Origin: Gigaspora margarita
Taxonomy: Eukaryota > Glomeromycota > Glomeromycetes > Diversisporales > Gigasporaceae
Reading direction: 5' to 3'
DNA length: 64,000 bases
Assembly (NCBI GenBank): GCA_009809945.1
Contig: WTPW01000355.1
Span: 94,589-158,588, forward strand
The notes under the pieces are model-generated. The model did no database searches, was not told the origin of the DNA, and saw nothing but the letters and a program-made list of their open reading frames with translations. A program made the translations under genes and the position numbers. Positions 1 to 10,786 of this stretch are shown here, in pieces. Within the stretch, counting starts at the first letter, position 1. Each line of letters starts with the position of its first letter.

Positions 1-240
1 TTTTATATAGTCGGCCAATCGTTTTTCGACGATAACTCGCCATCCACTGGGCCGATTTGGATGATCTAACCACCGTTAGATGCGTCTCGACGATCTCTAC
101 AACTTTCAATTAGTGGACATGTATCGTTAACTTAATAAGAAAAAACTTTTTAGATGGAAGCACGCCATATTTCGCCTTTTCTCCAGTTGTCAGGCGGATT
201 ATCAATTAAGTAAAATTTAGAATTTTATATTCATATGATT
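1..240. repeat. Fragment of a MITE with the shared internal core
   Basis: This stretch has no reading frame of note. On the minus strand, positions 84-41 carry the core motif seen inside several other elements of this window (10.2, 30.2, 47.7, 50.8 and 60.8 kb), followed by a CTACAACTTT block at 98-107 and a TTAACTTAATAAGAAAA-type block near 130. It is more GC-rich than the other copies, and the element's outer ends are not visible because the window starts inside it. Confidence 0.5.
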
Positions 241-402
241 TTCTAAATTTTACTATATTTTAATAGTAATTAGACTTATTAAATATAGTAATATAAACTT
301 AATTTTTTATCAAGTAAACTAGCAATTTTTTTAAATAAAGTTACTTAGTTTAACAAATTATATATATTCTAAAAATTTTATAATTTTTAAAAAAAAATTT
401 AT

Positions 403-633
403 TAGGCCATATAAAGTTAATTTTTTGGTTTTCATAATATGAGACAAAAAAAATGACCCAGCTGGCCGGACTTTTATTTAAAAATTTTATATACAAAATT
501 TATAAAATTTTTAAAAAAATTTTTTTTGAAATCCTACCCAACTATTAAAACATAAAATTTTTTTCAAAAAATTTTCAAAATATAACCGGCCGAGTTATGA
601 GAACCAAAAAATTAACTTTGCCTGGCCTTATAT
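403..633. mobile_element. MITE with imperfect inverted repeats, invaded at its right end
   Basis: Left arm at about 405-434 (AGGCCATATAAAGTTAATTT, then TTTGGTTTTCAT) is matched in inverse at 598-628 (ATGAGAACCAAAAAATTAAC, then TTTGCCTGGCCT). A second inner pair, GGCCGGAC near 465 and CCGGCCGAG near 583, extends the hairpin. The right end is interrupted by the hAT element at 634, whose duplicated target is the last 8 bases of this MITE. A related element lies at 30390-30618. Confidence 0.6.
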
Positions 634-869
634 CAGTGTTGTTGACTGGAAGCTGGAATCACACTGGACGTCCAGATATTTCCAGTGTTCCAGTGGTTCT
701 AGTGAAGTTTTCACTGAAAGGAATTATTTCACTGGAACTGATATAATGCTAGCCAATAAGAATACAAATAAGAATTAAGATTATTATTATCATATAAGTT
801 CATATACAAGACCCAGGAGTCTGTTGTCCAGTTGTTGTACAGTGGGTTTCATGTAATGATGCTGCCCGA

Positions 870-1960
870 AACTATACAAATACTAGCCTCTGATTGGGTA
901 TAGTCCTGTATCATGATTTAATTTTGCCTGTTTATGACTTATATGATCATTATACAAACTGTGGTCAAAATGTTGAAGGCTAATATATCGATGAGCAAGT
1001 TATGATCAGGAATGTCATCACAATTTAACAATTGTTTCATCGTGATATTATTCTATCTCGAATTTCATATTAACACTTTCTTTATTAGACATTATGAAGG
1101 CTTCCTTTATTTGCATATTGAAATACCATCAAAAATATACATTATTAGTTGTGGTTTGAGTTAGTCCATACACCTCAAGATTACTACCCGATAATCTAAA
1201 TCGCATATAACTTTTAAACTTGTTAAATAAAATTAATAATGTTAATAATTTATCAATATTAGATCATAAATAAATCATCTTAACTTACTTTTAAAAAATT
1301 CTTGGGATTTGCTACAAATGCCTCAGAAGCAAAAGGCTCATCTCTCTTGCCTTTCAAAATAATTTCTCAATTCTGCAGATTTTGGTTAATTCCTCAACAA
1401 AGGCATGAGTAATTTCCTGCTTGTAGGCTACATTAGGTCTGACTATTACGAATTATGGCTGGAAGAGGAAAGCCGTTGATATTATCTAATTTACCTAGAC
1501 AAGAAAAAAAATATTATGATGATTAGTTTTACTACCAAATAATCCAAATAAAATTCTTTGTTGATGTGATTAATTTTATTAGTGGTGTTTTTATAATCTC
1601 ATTTTGTGAACCAGGTAATGTCTTAAGTGCAACTATAATTAATGGAGTACGCGATTGCGTGTAGTGGTGATTTTCACCTAAAACTATTCTTTTACGTTGC
1701 TGAAAACACTGAGCCAAATCCTCCTTCCCCAATTTTTTGGACATTTTCTAGTCTATTAAAAAGAATCCATTCAACTACATTTTCATCATAGTGGTGAGTT
1801 GAAACCTTTTAATACAATCATCGACATCCTTATTCCTATTTGCACATCCTTGTGTTGTTTGGCACCAAGTTATTGATGTGTTGAACCAGTAGCAAGTTGT
1901 ACATTCTCCATACAATCCCCTTCTTCTATTAGAATCAAATTCATAAAATACTAACATATA
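870..1960 (-). pseudogene. Broken protein kinase gene (Rhizophagus tyrosine-kinase-like family)
   Basis: Reading the minus strand from 1960 there is a Cys-pair/Trp segment (YGECTTC then TSITWCQTT), the linker DENVVEWILFNRLENV (1800-1740), and a glycine-rich ATP loop QKIGEGGFGSVFSAT (1737-1695). Next come VALKTLPGSQNE (about 1650-1612), containing the catalytic lysine of subdomain II, then AYKQEITHAFVEEL (about 1430-1390), a hinge-like VFQYANKGSLHN (about 1125-1090), and degraded catalytic- and activation-loop remnants (NIL near 985, DTGL near 915). The order matches the N-terminal organisation of the expanded kinase family of this fungal group. The pieces lie in different frames with stops (TAA after FSAT), so several frameshifts and possibly introns separate them. 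It lies wholly inside the hAT-bounded unit. Kinase identity is strong; gene boundaries are approximate. Confidence 0.75.
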
Positions 1961-2189
1961 TTAATTTGTAGTTGTGTTTTGAGTTAAACTATAGACACTT
2001 TCGCCTTTTAATTTCTTATAATTTTAAACTTACAAAATATAAATAAAATTTATCCATGTAAATATATTATTAATTAAATAAAATAAACATTACATATATA
2101 AGAAATAGAATATAATCTTACTTCTTTTAGTATATCCAATAAATTTTGGGTTCAAATTGAGAATCACCAATGCTAAGGTGTGGCATATT

Positions 2190-2390
2190 CTACTTTTAAT
2201 AAAGTAGCAATTTAGAGCCCACGCTTATAGTGCGGTGCATTCAACTCATTACATACATTAAATTTTTTTTTTATAATAGCAAGTTTGAGCCCACGCTATG
2301 GTGCGGCGCCTTCAACTCAGTACACATGACAATATAAAGTAGTGGGTTCGAGCCCACGTATGGTGTGGTACATTCAGCTCGTTATGCATA
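2190..2390 (+). repeat. Three to four tandem units resembling a tRNA B box
   Basis: Units of about 60-70 bp repeat the block GAGCCCACG...ATGGTGCGGTGCATTCAACTC at 2214, 2289 and 2352, with a weaker fourth copy upstream near 2172. The third copy reads GGGTTCGAGCCC, a perfect match to the RNA polymerase III B-box consensus (GGTTCGANNCC). No A box is obvious. The array sits inside the hAT unit. Confidence 0.5.
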
Positions 2391-3149
2391 ACAACAAGCA
2401 GGACGCTAGGTGCAATATATGAGAGAGGGTGGGAGAGCTAAGAGCCAGCTTATGATCACTATCGAGAGAACAAGTGAAAGACAAGAAAGCACTTAATCTG
2501 TTATATGCATACGTATCTATAATCTATATAACTGTTGTATACAATCATATGCTATTACTTTTTTCATAGAAGCTACAAATCGGTAGCATAGTAAATTTTT
2601 GACATGCATTCCAAATTATTCTCAGTTCTTCTGTTACGCCAATACTTAAAGGTATTAACTCAAAGATCAGAATTTTTTAGTACTGGTATATTTGGATATT
2701 CAATTTAATTGTTATTATAAATAAAAAAAATTTTTTTTATATTTTAACTTATCAGATCTTACTGGACCTTACTGGACCTCACTGGACCTCACTAGAACTT
2801 CCATCCAGTGGTAAAAAAAATGTGACTGGAACAGTCTAGTGACAACTTACCACTAGAACCCATATATCTTCCAGTTTGATCCAGTTAGTTCCAGTGACCT
2901 TTCCAGTTCCAGTGATCTTCACTGGACTGGTCCAGCAACAGCACTGCCTTAGATTACAATATATAGTAATAAAATTATATATTAGCAGTTTATTAATTTT
3001 AAATTAAATAATTAACTTTTATATTTATTAATAGTATTTAACTTAAAATTATTTAAAATTTCTAAAAATTAGAATTATATATAATTTGTTATACTAAACA
3101 ATTTTACTTAAAAAAAGTTTAGTTTACATAGTAAAAAATTAATTTTTAA

Positions 3150-3874
3150 AAGTGTGGCGATCTAGAGAAGTAATCAGATTGTTACTCTTCAGGCAGCAGA
3201 ACAAAAATTTCAGTCCTACTGACAATGATAACAAAAACTAGATGTTATGGTGATTGTGGCTCAATATTGGTTGGGTGAGAAACCTGTAACCTTGGTTTTA
3301 TCATCTTGAATGGGAGCTCTTGGGTGCAACAGTATTGTTATACCAAAAAATCTAAGAAACCAGAAAAATGAAAACCCGTTTGGGAAGTTCCAAGTAAGAA
3401 AGTAGATTAATGATCTCTAATAGTACTACTATAAACAAGGTTAGTTCCAGAATCAGAACAAACCTTACAAGGGCAAAGGAGGTATCCAGCAGTTCAGAAT
3501 AGCACTGAACTGCAAGTGTTGGCATAATACAGATGTGTCAGTACAGAAAATCCAGAGCTGATTATAAAATAGGACATGGTCACCGACTGGTACAGTCTGT
3601 CTGTAGGTAAAGTAGCCCTAAGACCATTTGTTAACCACAATAAACAGAAATAGAGGCTCATATAGATCAAAGAGTTTTGAATAGACAATATCTGTAGTGG
3701 GTTGCAGGTATAATAGCTAGTATAGAACCTTTAGGTGGACTATTTAAATTAGGCACCAAAAGTGCACATGTGGCTAGTTGTACTCTTATTTATGTTTATA
3801 GATTGTCTCTGTATTTGGGCACCATTTCAATTAATAAAGTGGTACAATTGGCAAGCAAGGCCGCTACCTAAATA
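3150..3874 (+). mobile_element. Retroposon (SINE-like) with A-rich tail and target duplication
   Basis: A segment of about 725 bp, more GC-rich than its surroundings, is bounded by direct repeats AAAAAATTAATTTTTAA (3133-3149) and AAAAAATTAATCTTTAA (3875-3891), with one mismatch. It ends in AATAAAGTGGTACAATTGGC, AAGCAAGGCCGCTACCTAAA and an A run, which is retroposon-like. No open frame of length is present. The ending resembles that of the LINE at 48.4-49.5 kb, which suggests mobilisation by a related reverse transcriptase. Confidence 0.55.
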
Positions 3875-3956
3875 AAAAAATTAATCTTTAATATATAGCA
3901 ATTACAATAACTAAGTTTTAAAAAATTACTATGTATATAATATTATACAATATTAT

Positions 3957-4847
3957 CAGGGTTGGCATGGACCGGTCAATGGTCAAGTTTGACCAGACCA
4001 GTTTGACCAATTTGACCAGTTGGTCAAAGGGTTCAGTGTCAGTCAAATTGGTCAAAGGGTATTTAAAAATATATATTATATATATACATATATATTTATA
4101 TAGTATAAATTAATTTGTATGCTATCTTTATTTTATTAATAGAGACCTTAGGGTCGATAGCTTAGCGGTTAAGCTTCAAGGTCGCCAATCGAAGGTTGCT
4201 GGTTCGAATCCGCCTAAGAGCAGAATTGGATTTTGTTTAGAACCTGATTTGGAATAACCGAAGTCACGGACTCAGCCAAAAGGCTGAGTAAGGAACTGTG
4301 TAACAGATTTCTGGTGACAGCATTTCCGGGCTGTGTCGCTTACCATACGATGCTACTGCCGTTAACGGAGAAGGTCGGATGGGAGGCAAGCTCAGTGCAA
4401 CTACTATTGGGCATGTGGCTAAGTGCGATGGGTCTCGACGGAAATAGGCGAAACTGAAACACCGCGGGAGATAGGGACCCAGGACGTCAATTGACAGATG
4501 CACCCCAGACGGACTTGTCGTATCGATTGCTAACAGCGCGTATTCCAACGACGTTCATCCCTCGACACATGTGTACCAGAGATTTGGGTTTGGGTGGTAG
4601 TGGTAGTGGTTTAAGGTTACGCCCTGACCACAAGTGGAGGTTCACGCATCTGCGCCCCATTACATAAACACTTAAGTCTAAAATTGAAGGTGGATTAGGT
4701 TGTTGCGAGTTAGTAGTGAAGGAAAAAAAAAATTTTTTTTATTAATAGACTAAGTTATTTGACCAATTTGACCAGACCATTCGACCAATTTGACTAGACC
4801 AGTTTGACCAGTAAATTTTTGGTCGATCAGTGATTTGACCAACTCTG
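3957..4847. mobile_element. hAT-type MITE with perfect 8-bp target duplication
   Basis: Ends CAGGGTTGG (3957-3965) and CCAACTCTG (4839-4847) are inverted repeats with one mismatch. They are flanked by identical 8-bp copies of AATATTAT (3949-3956 and 4848-4855). Inside each end are head-to-tail TTGACCA/TGGTCAA motifs in both orientations (3970-4060 and 4755-4840), which gives long subterminal inverted repeats. Without the SINE nested inside it (4144-4732 plus duplication) the element is about 290 bp. It encodes nothing. Confidence 0.85.
4144..4732 (+). mobile_element. tRNA-derived SINE nested in the hAT MITE
   Basis: Flanking 13-bp direct repeats TTTTATTAATAGA (4131-4143 and 4737-4749) and a terminal A run (4723-4732) mark a retroposition event. 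The 5' end looks like a tRNA gene: TAGCTTAGCGGT (4158-4169) fits the pol III A box except for the last base, the D-stem GCTT/AAGC pairs, and GGTTCGAATCC (4201-4211) is a perfect B box. The anticodon and acceptor stems do not pair, so it is not a working tRNA. The 500-bp body is close to half G+C in a genome region near one fifth G+C and has no meaningful frame. The body's family was not recognised. Confidence 0.75.
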
Positions 4848-5019
4848 AATATTATATAATTTAATTATTTTAAAAAGTACTGCATAGAATTTTATAATTT
4901 TTTTTTATTTAAAAGATATAGATTTGAAAAAATTATATTTTAATTTTTAGCTTTATATATTATATATTTGGCTTTGTACAAATATTTAAAAAGTGTTCAC
5001 AATATTATATTCCCCTACT

Positions 5020-6930
5020 ATATTAATGTTAATATTCATATTAATATAAACATTTGTATTAATGTTTGTATTAATATTAATATTAATGTTCAAATAAACA
5101 TTTATATTTATATATAAGAATAAAATTATTGAGTTTTATAAAACACACCTATGGTGTTTTACACCATATTACACAAAAATTATTAGAATAGCCAATTAAA
5201 ATTTAAGATCAGGTGTAACATAAAGTTTGTTTTTTTGTTTATTTTTTTAAAAAACATTCATATCTTAAAATTTTGCTTATAAAACCACTCTGGGGCTCTA
5301 ATAAAAAATTTTTTTGCTAAATTTTTTATATATTAATGCCCAGATAAAATCCCAGGCCTCACCCTAACCCTAAAGTAATTAAAATTTATTTTTTGTTTAT
5401 AAAAATTTATTTTTTGTTTTTGTCATACAGATTTGTAAATCTAATTTACCTATGGTAGTAAAATACTATAAGTGCAATTTATAATAATTTGAAATTATTT
5501 TAGGTTCTAAAACCCAAAATTAAAATTTAAAAATGAAATTGTTTTTGATCTATTTTACTTATAAGATGAAATTATTTAACAATTTTTTTGAATAGATGAA
5601 ATTATAAAGAACATATTTATATAAATTTTATTTGTTCTTCTTTATAAAATTTTTAATTTTCTCTAATAAAGACAAAATAGGCCTTTTTCAAAAATCAATT
5701 TTGGTGCCATTACTATTCATATTAATGTTCATGCAAATATTTATATAAACATTCATATTAATGTTTGTATTAATATTAATACGAATGTTAATACAAATAT
5801 TCATCGTAATCTGATAACTTGAATAAAAATACCTTTCCCCATAGCAGAAGCTTTGACTTAAAAAAAAAAATACAAACATTCATATTAGATATTAATGTTT
5901 ATATTAATATTAATATGAATGTTAATACAAACATTTATATGAACATTTGTATTAATATTAATATTAATGTTAATGAATATTTATACTAATATTTATATTA
6001 ATATTCATATTCATATTAATATTAATATTTATATTAACTTACTAATATTTATATTAATGTTCAAATGAATATTCATATTAATATTCATACAATCATCTAT
6101 ATGATTATTAGTATGAATATTCATTAACATTAATATTAATATTTATACAAACATTTATATTAATGTTCATATTAATATTAATACAAATTAATACAACATT
6201 AGTATTAAATGTTAATATTAACATTAATGAATGTTCATACTAACATCATACTAATGTAAATATAAATGTTCATATTAACATTACTAACAATTAATATTCA
6301 TATTAATATTACTAATAGCTAATGCCTGTATTAATATTAAGTCCTGTACTAACATGTCAAAATTTTTTGCAAAAAAAAGGTACTTATTTTTTAAATTATA
6401 ATTTTTTAAATTTTTTTTATTATTACAATTATATCTAGTTAATGATTTGTATTTTATTAAATATTAATGATTTATTATTTTTTTATTACAATCAAACGGA
6501 TTTAATGAATATTAATACTATGAATATTTGTATTAAGAATGTTCATATTAATGTTAATATAAACATTAATATTGTTAATGCTAACATTCATATTAATGTT
6601 AATACAAACATTAGTATTAATGTTAACTTTAATATTTGTATAAATGTTAATACTAAAATTTATACAAAGATCAAAGTAACAATAAAATACTCAAAGCAAT
6701 AAAAAAACACAGCAACAACAAAAAGTATCTAATAAACAATGAAAAAAGCTCCAAATAATAATTAAGAAGCACCAAACTAACAATAAAAAAAGTGCCAAAA
6801 AATATCAAAAAAGCTCTAAAAAAATGATAAAAAAAATACTAAGATAATGACAAAAAAAAATACACTAAAAAAAATACAAAAAAAGCACTAAAACATAAAT
6901 ATCAAAGTTAATGTTAATATTAATACTACT
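5020..6930. repeat. Low-complexity ATTAAT/TTCATATTAATG region
   Basis: Degenerate 6- and 12-bp units of ATTAAT, ATTCAT and TTTATATTAATG cover 5025-5110, 5700-6330, 6500-6660 and 6900-6930. Between them are A/T tracts and one CCCTAACCCTAAA tract (5369-5381). The period is a multiple of three, so both strands give artefactual peptides of Asn, Ile and Met, and no gene is supported here. Confidence 0.8.
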
Positions 6931-7655
6931 TGATTTTGAAGTTAGCATTTATTTGGCCTTTGTATATAGCCCTGAAATTAATATTAACAAGAAGAACTAG
7001 GATGACAATAATGATGAAAAAAATACTAAAAAATGCAGAAATATTAATATCAAATTTAATATTAACACTAATATTACTTGACCTTGAAGTTAGCATTTGC
7101 CTGATTTTTGTATATAGCTCTAAATTAATGTTTACTAAATCAGCAAAAAAAAATAAAAAAATCTAAAATTCTCAAATATAAAAATAGAGGTAAACAAAAA
7201 AATTAATTTTTTAAAAAAAAAATTGGGGTTCAGAGCCAGATTGGAATTAATATAATGTTTGCACCATTTCTGATTGGTTAATCAGTAATTTACATTATAT
7301 GACTCAACTATTTTTTCTGTAGCTAGAGTACTTACCAATACAAGGTTAACAATTTTACTCTGCATCTCCATATTACCAAATCTGAACAGATAAGTTTTTT
7401 TGTTTTTTTTTTTTTTGATTTGTTTTTTTTGTTTTTGCTTTTAATTTTTTTACTTGTTACCTTTTGTCTTGTCATTGGTGTCATCAGTTAGTATTGTTGC
7501 TAATATCGCTATTAGATTTTCTTTCAGGTTTGATATTTTTGTGTTTCTTTATATTCTTGTATATGATCTTGTAAGTGGTTTTACATGTGGTTTTGGGTAT
7601 GACATTTTGGATATGATATTTGGTTTTCTTATCTTTTTTACTAACTTTATTCTTC
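6931..7655. other. A/T-rich spacer, nothing supported
   Basis: A-rich tracts up to about 7230 and T-rich tracts afterwards. The short open frames are hydrophobic products of base composition. No splice-consistent exon, hairpin or repeat boundary was found. Confidence 0.5.
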
Positions 7656-8167
7656 TTTCTTCAGATTTTTAACTTTGTAGATATAAATCAGCACTGAACA
7701 AATATTAGATGGTACTTTCTAATAATATATTGGGTTTCTTTTTAGGTTGTAAGACTTCAAGAGTTATTTTTTTTTGTTTTTAATAACTTTTTTCCTCTCT
7801 TTTTGAGCTTTGCTAGTAGAGGCAACACTTTGGGTATTTTATTTCATTTTATTTTTTTGCTCTTGGTTGTCTTGTTTTTGTTTTTTCTTCTCTTTGTACT
7901 TTGCTAGATGTAAATTGCTTTTTGGGTATAGTATTTTTTTTTGTATTTAATTATTTTGTTTATTTTTGACTTGTTTTACTAACTTTTTTTTCTTTGGATT
8001 TTATTATATGTAAATTAGCACCAGAGTGGCATTTTGGTTAGAAATTTGTTTTTTTATTGTTTTCTTTTTTTTTTCTCTTAGTTTTCTTATTTACTATTTT
8101 CAATATACTCTGTTTTTTTCTATCTTTATATTTTAGGCTTTGCTAGATATAAATTAGCACCAGGCAG

Positions 8168-8437
8168 TAGTATTGTTATGGAACAGCTTTGAACAGTAGT
8201 TTGGACAATTTTGAACAATTAAATAAAGTAAACTTACTTAAAATTTTATTAAAATAACCTATTTTAATTCTAACTAGAATATGTTTAGCACCCAAAAAAA
8301 TATATAATCATATATTTTTTAGACAAATTTATTAATTATTAAAGCCTGTATAAGCTTTAGACTATCTTGAATACTTGAATATTTTGGATATGGACAAGGC
8401 CAAAAAAGGCCTTGGACAGGCAAAATGTACAACACTA
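8168..8437. mobile_element. hAT-like MITE inside the tandem array
   Basis: Ends TAGTATTGTTATG and GTACAACACTA are inverted repeats (TAGTRTTGT shared). Flanks CCAGGCAG (8160-8167) and CCAGGTGG (8438-8445) are an 8-bp duplication with one mismatch and fall within the array unit's GCACCAGRGTGGC block, which gives an independent idea of the empty site. The 270-bp interior is non-coding. Confidence 0.6.
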
Positions 8438-8696
8438 CCAGGTGGCACTTTTGAAAAATTATTTCCTTTATTGTTTTTTTTTTCTCTTAATTTTTTTGTT
8501 TACTAATCTTAATATACTCTTTTTTTATTTTCTTCAAATTTTAGGCTTTACTAAATATGAATTAGTACTAGTTGGCACTTTTGGGTAAGGCATTTATTTT
8601 TTTATTGTTTCTTTTTTTTTAGTTTTCTTGTTTACTAATCTTAATAATATTTTTTCTTTCTTTAGGTATTAGTCTTCATTGAATATGAATTAGAAC

Positions 8697-8880
8697 TTCA
8701 AAGAACTCCAATATAACTTAGATCTAAGTTTGTATAATTTTAGTAGTATTTTAGCCAAATAGATATATAAAATAGAGTAAATTTTAAACATTTACTATAT
8801 AAAAATGCAATGTTTGATAAATTTTTAGTCAAAACTACCTTTTTAAAAAATATCTGAATTACATTAGAGTTCTTTAGAAT
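8697..8880. mobile_element. MITE inside the tandem array
   Basis: Inverted repeats TTCAAAGAACTCCAATATAA (8697-8716) and TTACATTAGAGTTCTTTAGA (8859-8878) flank a 150-bp A/T-rich interior. It interrupts an array unit between GAATTAGAACT and GAATTAGCACT. Confidence 0.55.
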
Positions 8881-9092
8881 TCTCGTGAATTAGCACTTTA
8901 GTGGTAGTTTTAGATAAGGAATTCATTTTTTTTATTGTTTTTTTTTCTTAGTTTTACTGTTCACTAATTTTAACATTCTCTTTCTTCTTTTTTTTTTTAG
9001 GTTTTAGGCTTCAGCCAATGTTAATTAGCACTAGAGCACACTTTCGATATTTTTTTGGGGGGGTTTTTTTTAAAACAAATAGATTACTTATA

Positions 9093-9506
9093 TGGTGCAA
9101 GATCTATATTCAATAGTTACACAAGATGTTTCAATTTTTCAAATGGCTATAACTTTTTATCTAAGAAGTTTTAAAAAATCTGACTAGTAACTTTATAGAG
9201 CTATTTCAGCTCTATGAATATGCCAAATATCTTTTCAAAATCTCATTATTGTAAAAAGTTTTAGTGATTTAAAAATTAAAATTTTATATGTAAATTTCTA
9301 AATTTACATATAAAATTTCAATTTTCAAATTACTAAAACTTTTTATAGTAATGAGATTTTGAAAAGATATTTGACACGTATGTAGAGCTGATATAGCTCT
9401 ATAAATTACTGGTCAGATTTTTTTAAAACTTCTTAGATAAAAAGTTATAGCTATTTAAAAAATTGAAACACCTTGTATAACTATTGAGTATAGATGTCTT
9501 GTACCA
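9093..9506. mobile_element. Foldback element, arms ~200 bp, flanked by TA
   Basis: The whole 414 bp is one imperfect palindrome centred near 9299, where ATGTAAATTT, CT and AAATTTACAT meet. The ends are TGGTGCAAG and CTTGTACCA, each bordered by TA, the target of Tc1/mariner-type elements. Arm identity is high, with scattered substitutions. It separates two units of the surrounding array. Confidence 0.75.
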
Positions 9507-10079
9507 TAGTTCCTGGCTTCATAATAAATACTGGTTGGATGCTTTCAGATAAGTTCAATTTTCTTTGTAAAAGTTTTTTTTTATCTTGTTACTAATATTG
9601 TTTTTTGGAATTTTAGACTTTGTTATATATGAATTAATACTAGCAAGTGTTTTGGATAAGAATTTTTTTTGTTGTTTGTCTATCTTTTTTTTTATCTTGT
9701 CACTAATATTGTTTTTTAGGGTTTTAGGTTTTTATGTGCATAATTTTGCACTAGCAAATGTTTTGGATAAGAATTTTTCTTGTTGTTGTTGTTTTGTTGT
9801 TCATTTGTTTATTTTTTACTTTTTTCTCCTTTTTAGGCTTGTATAACATGAAATAAGCACTACAAAGGTCAAAAAATGCTTTGAATAGATACTAATTTGA
9901 TCAATTTTTAGTATTTCTTTTTTTTTAAATTTTTTATATTTTGTTAAAATGTAAATTATTACTAGAATTTTTTGGGTTTTTTGATGATTTGGAATATCAG
10001 GTATATGGGTTTGAGCATATGATATAATAGTGTCATAATACAGTAATTTATTAGAATTTTAATAAATTAATTAGTGCTC

Positions 10080-10398
10080 CGCAGTTAAAGAGAACAAAAT
10101 TTATAGTAAAAATCAGTGGGCATGTGACTATTACCTTATATAGTAAGTGAAACACCATGTGCTTCAATTCATAAGAAAAACTCTATAGTAAATGATTGAA
10201 AAATACTCGTCTATCAAACCAATTTAGATGATTTTACTACCATTAGCTCTACAACTTTAGTTAAGCAACAAGAAAGGGTTACTTAATAAAAATACTTTTA
10301 TATGTAAGCAAGCCCATTCCTACACTATAAAAAAAACATATGAATTTCCAATTTTGTTTATTATATGGTTTATCAATTTTTGTTCTCTTTAACTGTGA
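10080..10398. mobile_element. MITE with CAGTTAAAGAGAACAAAA ends and the shared core
   Basis: CAGTTAAAGAGAACAAAA (10082-10099) is inverted at 10377-10395. Inside, 10211-10250 (minus) carries the core motif, and the adjacent CTACAACTTTAG and TTACTTAATAAAAA blocks are also shared with the elements at 60.8 kb and at the window start. Confidence 0.65.
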
Positions 10399-10499
10399 TC
10401 TACCAATTAAATGTTATATAATATTTGCATAATGACTTATTGCATTTGTTCATTGTTGAAAAACTTAGAATTTTTAAAATAATTTATTGTAAGCTCGAT

Positions 10500-10786
10500 T
10501 TTAATAATTTTTACAGGCTGTCTCCAAATTTCTGGGTCAGATGCATCAGATCTAGGTTGGCGTTTAGCCCTAGTTGTTAGCAGGTTCTATAGCAAAATTA
10601 TTAGCTGGGCATTTTTTACTTAATGAATGGATATGAGCCAACCATGATTCTGATGACTCCGACGTATCTCGACCAGGAATTTGGGAACTCCCTGTATGAG
10701 TTGATTTTAATTGGGCAACAAAAACCGCCCCAGGGTTGGCACTTAATATGGTCTGTTGGGTGAGATCGGATTTCGGGTTACACGAA
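10500..10786. other. GC-richer unassigned segment
   Basis: About 290 bp with a base composition unlike the flanks. The minus strand has a Ser/Asn/Thr-rich frame from 10830 to 10570 without recognised motifs, and the plus strand has a shorter one. It ends exactly where the next MITE begins. It could be a relic of a gene or transposon; no function is proposed. Confidence 0.3.

Larger units (their letters stand above)
634..2946. mobile_element. hAT-type DNA transposon unit carrying a host kinase fragment
   Basis: The left end CAGTGTTGTTG (634-644) and the right end CAACAGCACTG (2936-2946) are inverted repeats with one mismatch. They are flanked by 8-bp direct repeats, CCTTATAT at 626-633 and CCTTAGAT at 2947-2954 (7 of 8 identical), which is the target duplication length of hAT elements. 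The first and last 150-200 bp are packed with short ACTGG/CCAGT motifs in both orientations, the usual subterminal binding-site arrangement. No transposase is recognisable inside. Instead the interior holds a broken protein kinase gene (870-1960, minus) and a triplicated repeat (2190-2390). The unit is therefore non-autonomous. It resembles gene-capturing Pack-type elements, although insertion of the element's two ends around older sequence cannot be excluded. Confidence 0.7.
7660..9990 (+). repeat. Degenerate tandem array, unit ~110-150 bp, with trapped MITEs
   Basis: About a dozen units repeat the theme TTTTAGGCTTTGCTAGATAT, AAATTAGCACCAGAGTGGC, ACTTTTGGGTAAGGAATTT and then a long T-rich stretch ending TTACTAATCTTAATATACTC. 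Clear copies start near 7670, 7800, 7895, 7995, 8135, 8540, 8660, 8885, 9000, 9515, 9605, 9720 and 9830. The strand bias (T and G on plus) and the lack of an open frame through units argue against a coding array. Three inverted-repeat elements are inserted between or within units. Confidence 0.65.

Noticed and set aside
4151..4222. Functional tRNA gene
   Set aside because: A and B boxes and the D-stem are good, but the anticodon and acceptor stems do not pair. The segment is the head of a retroposon with a target duplication and A tail.
5688..6702. Asn/Ile/Met-rich small proteins
   Set aside because: They are translations of ATTAAT-type low-complexity repeats and appear on both strands.
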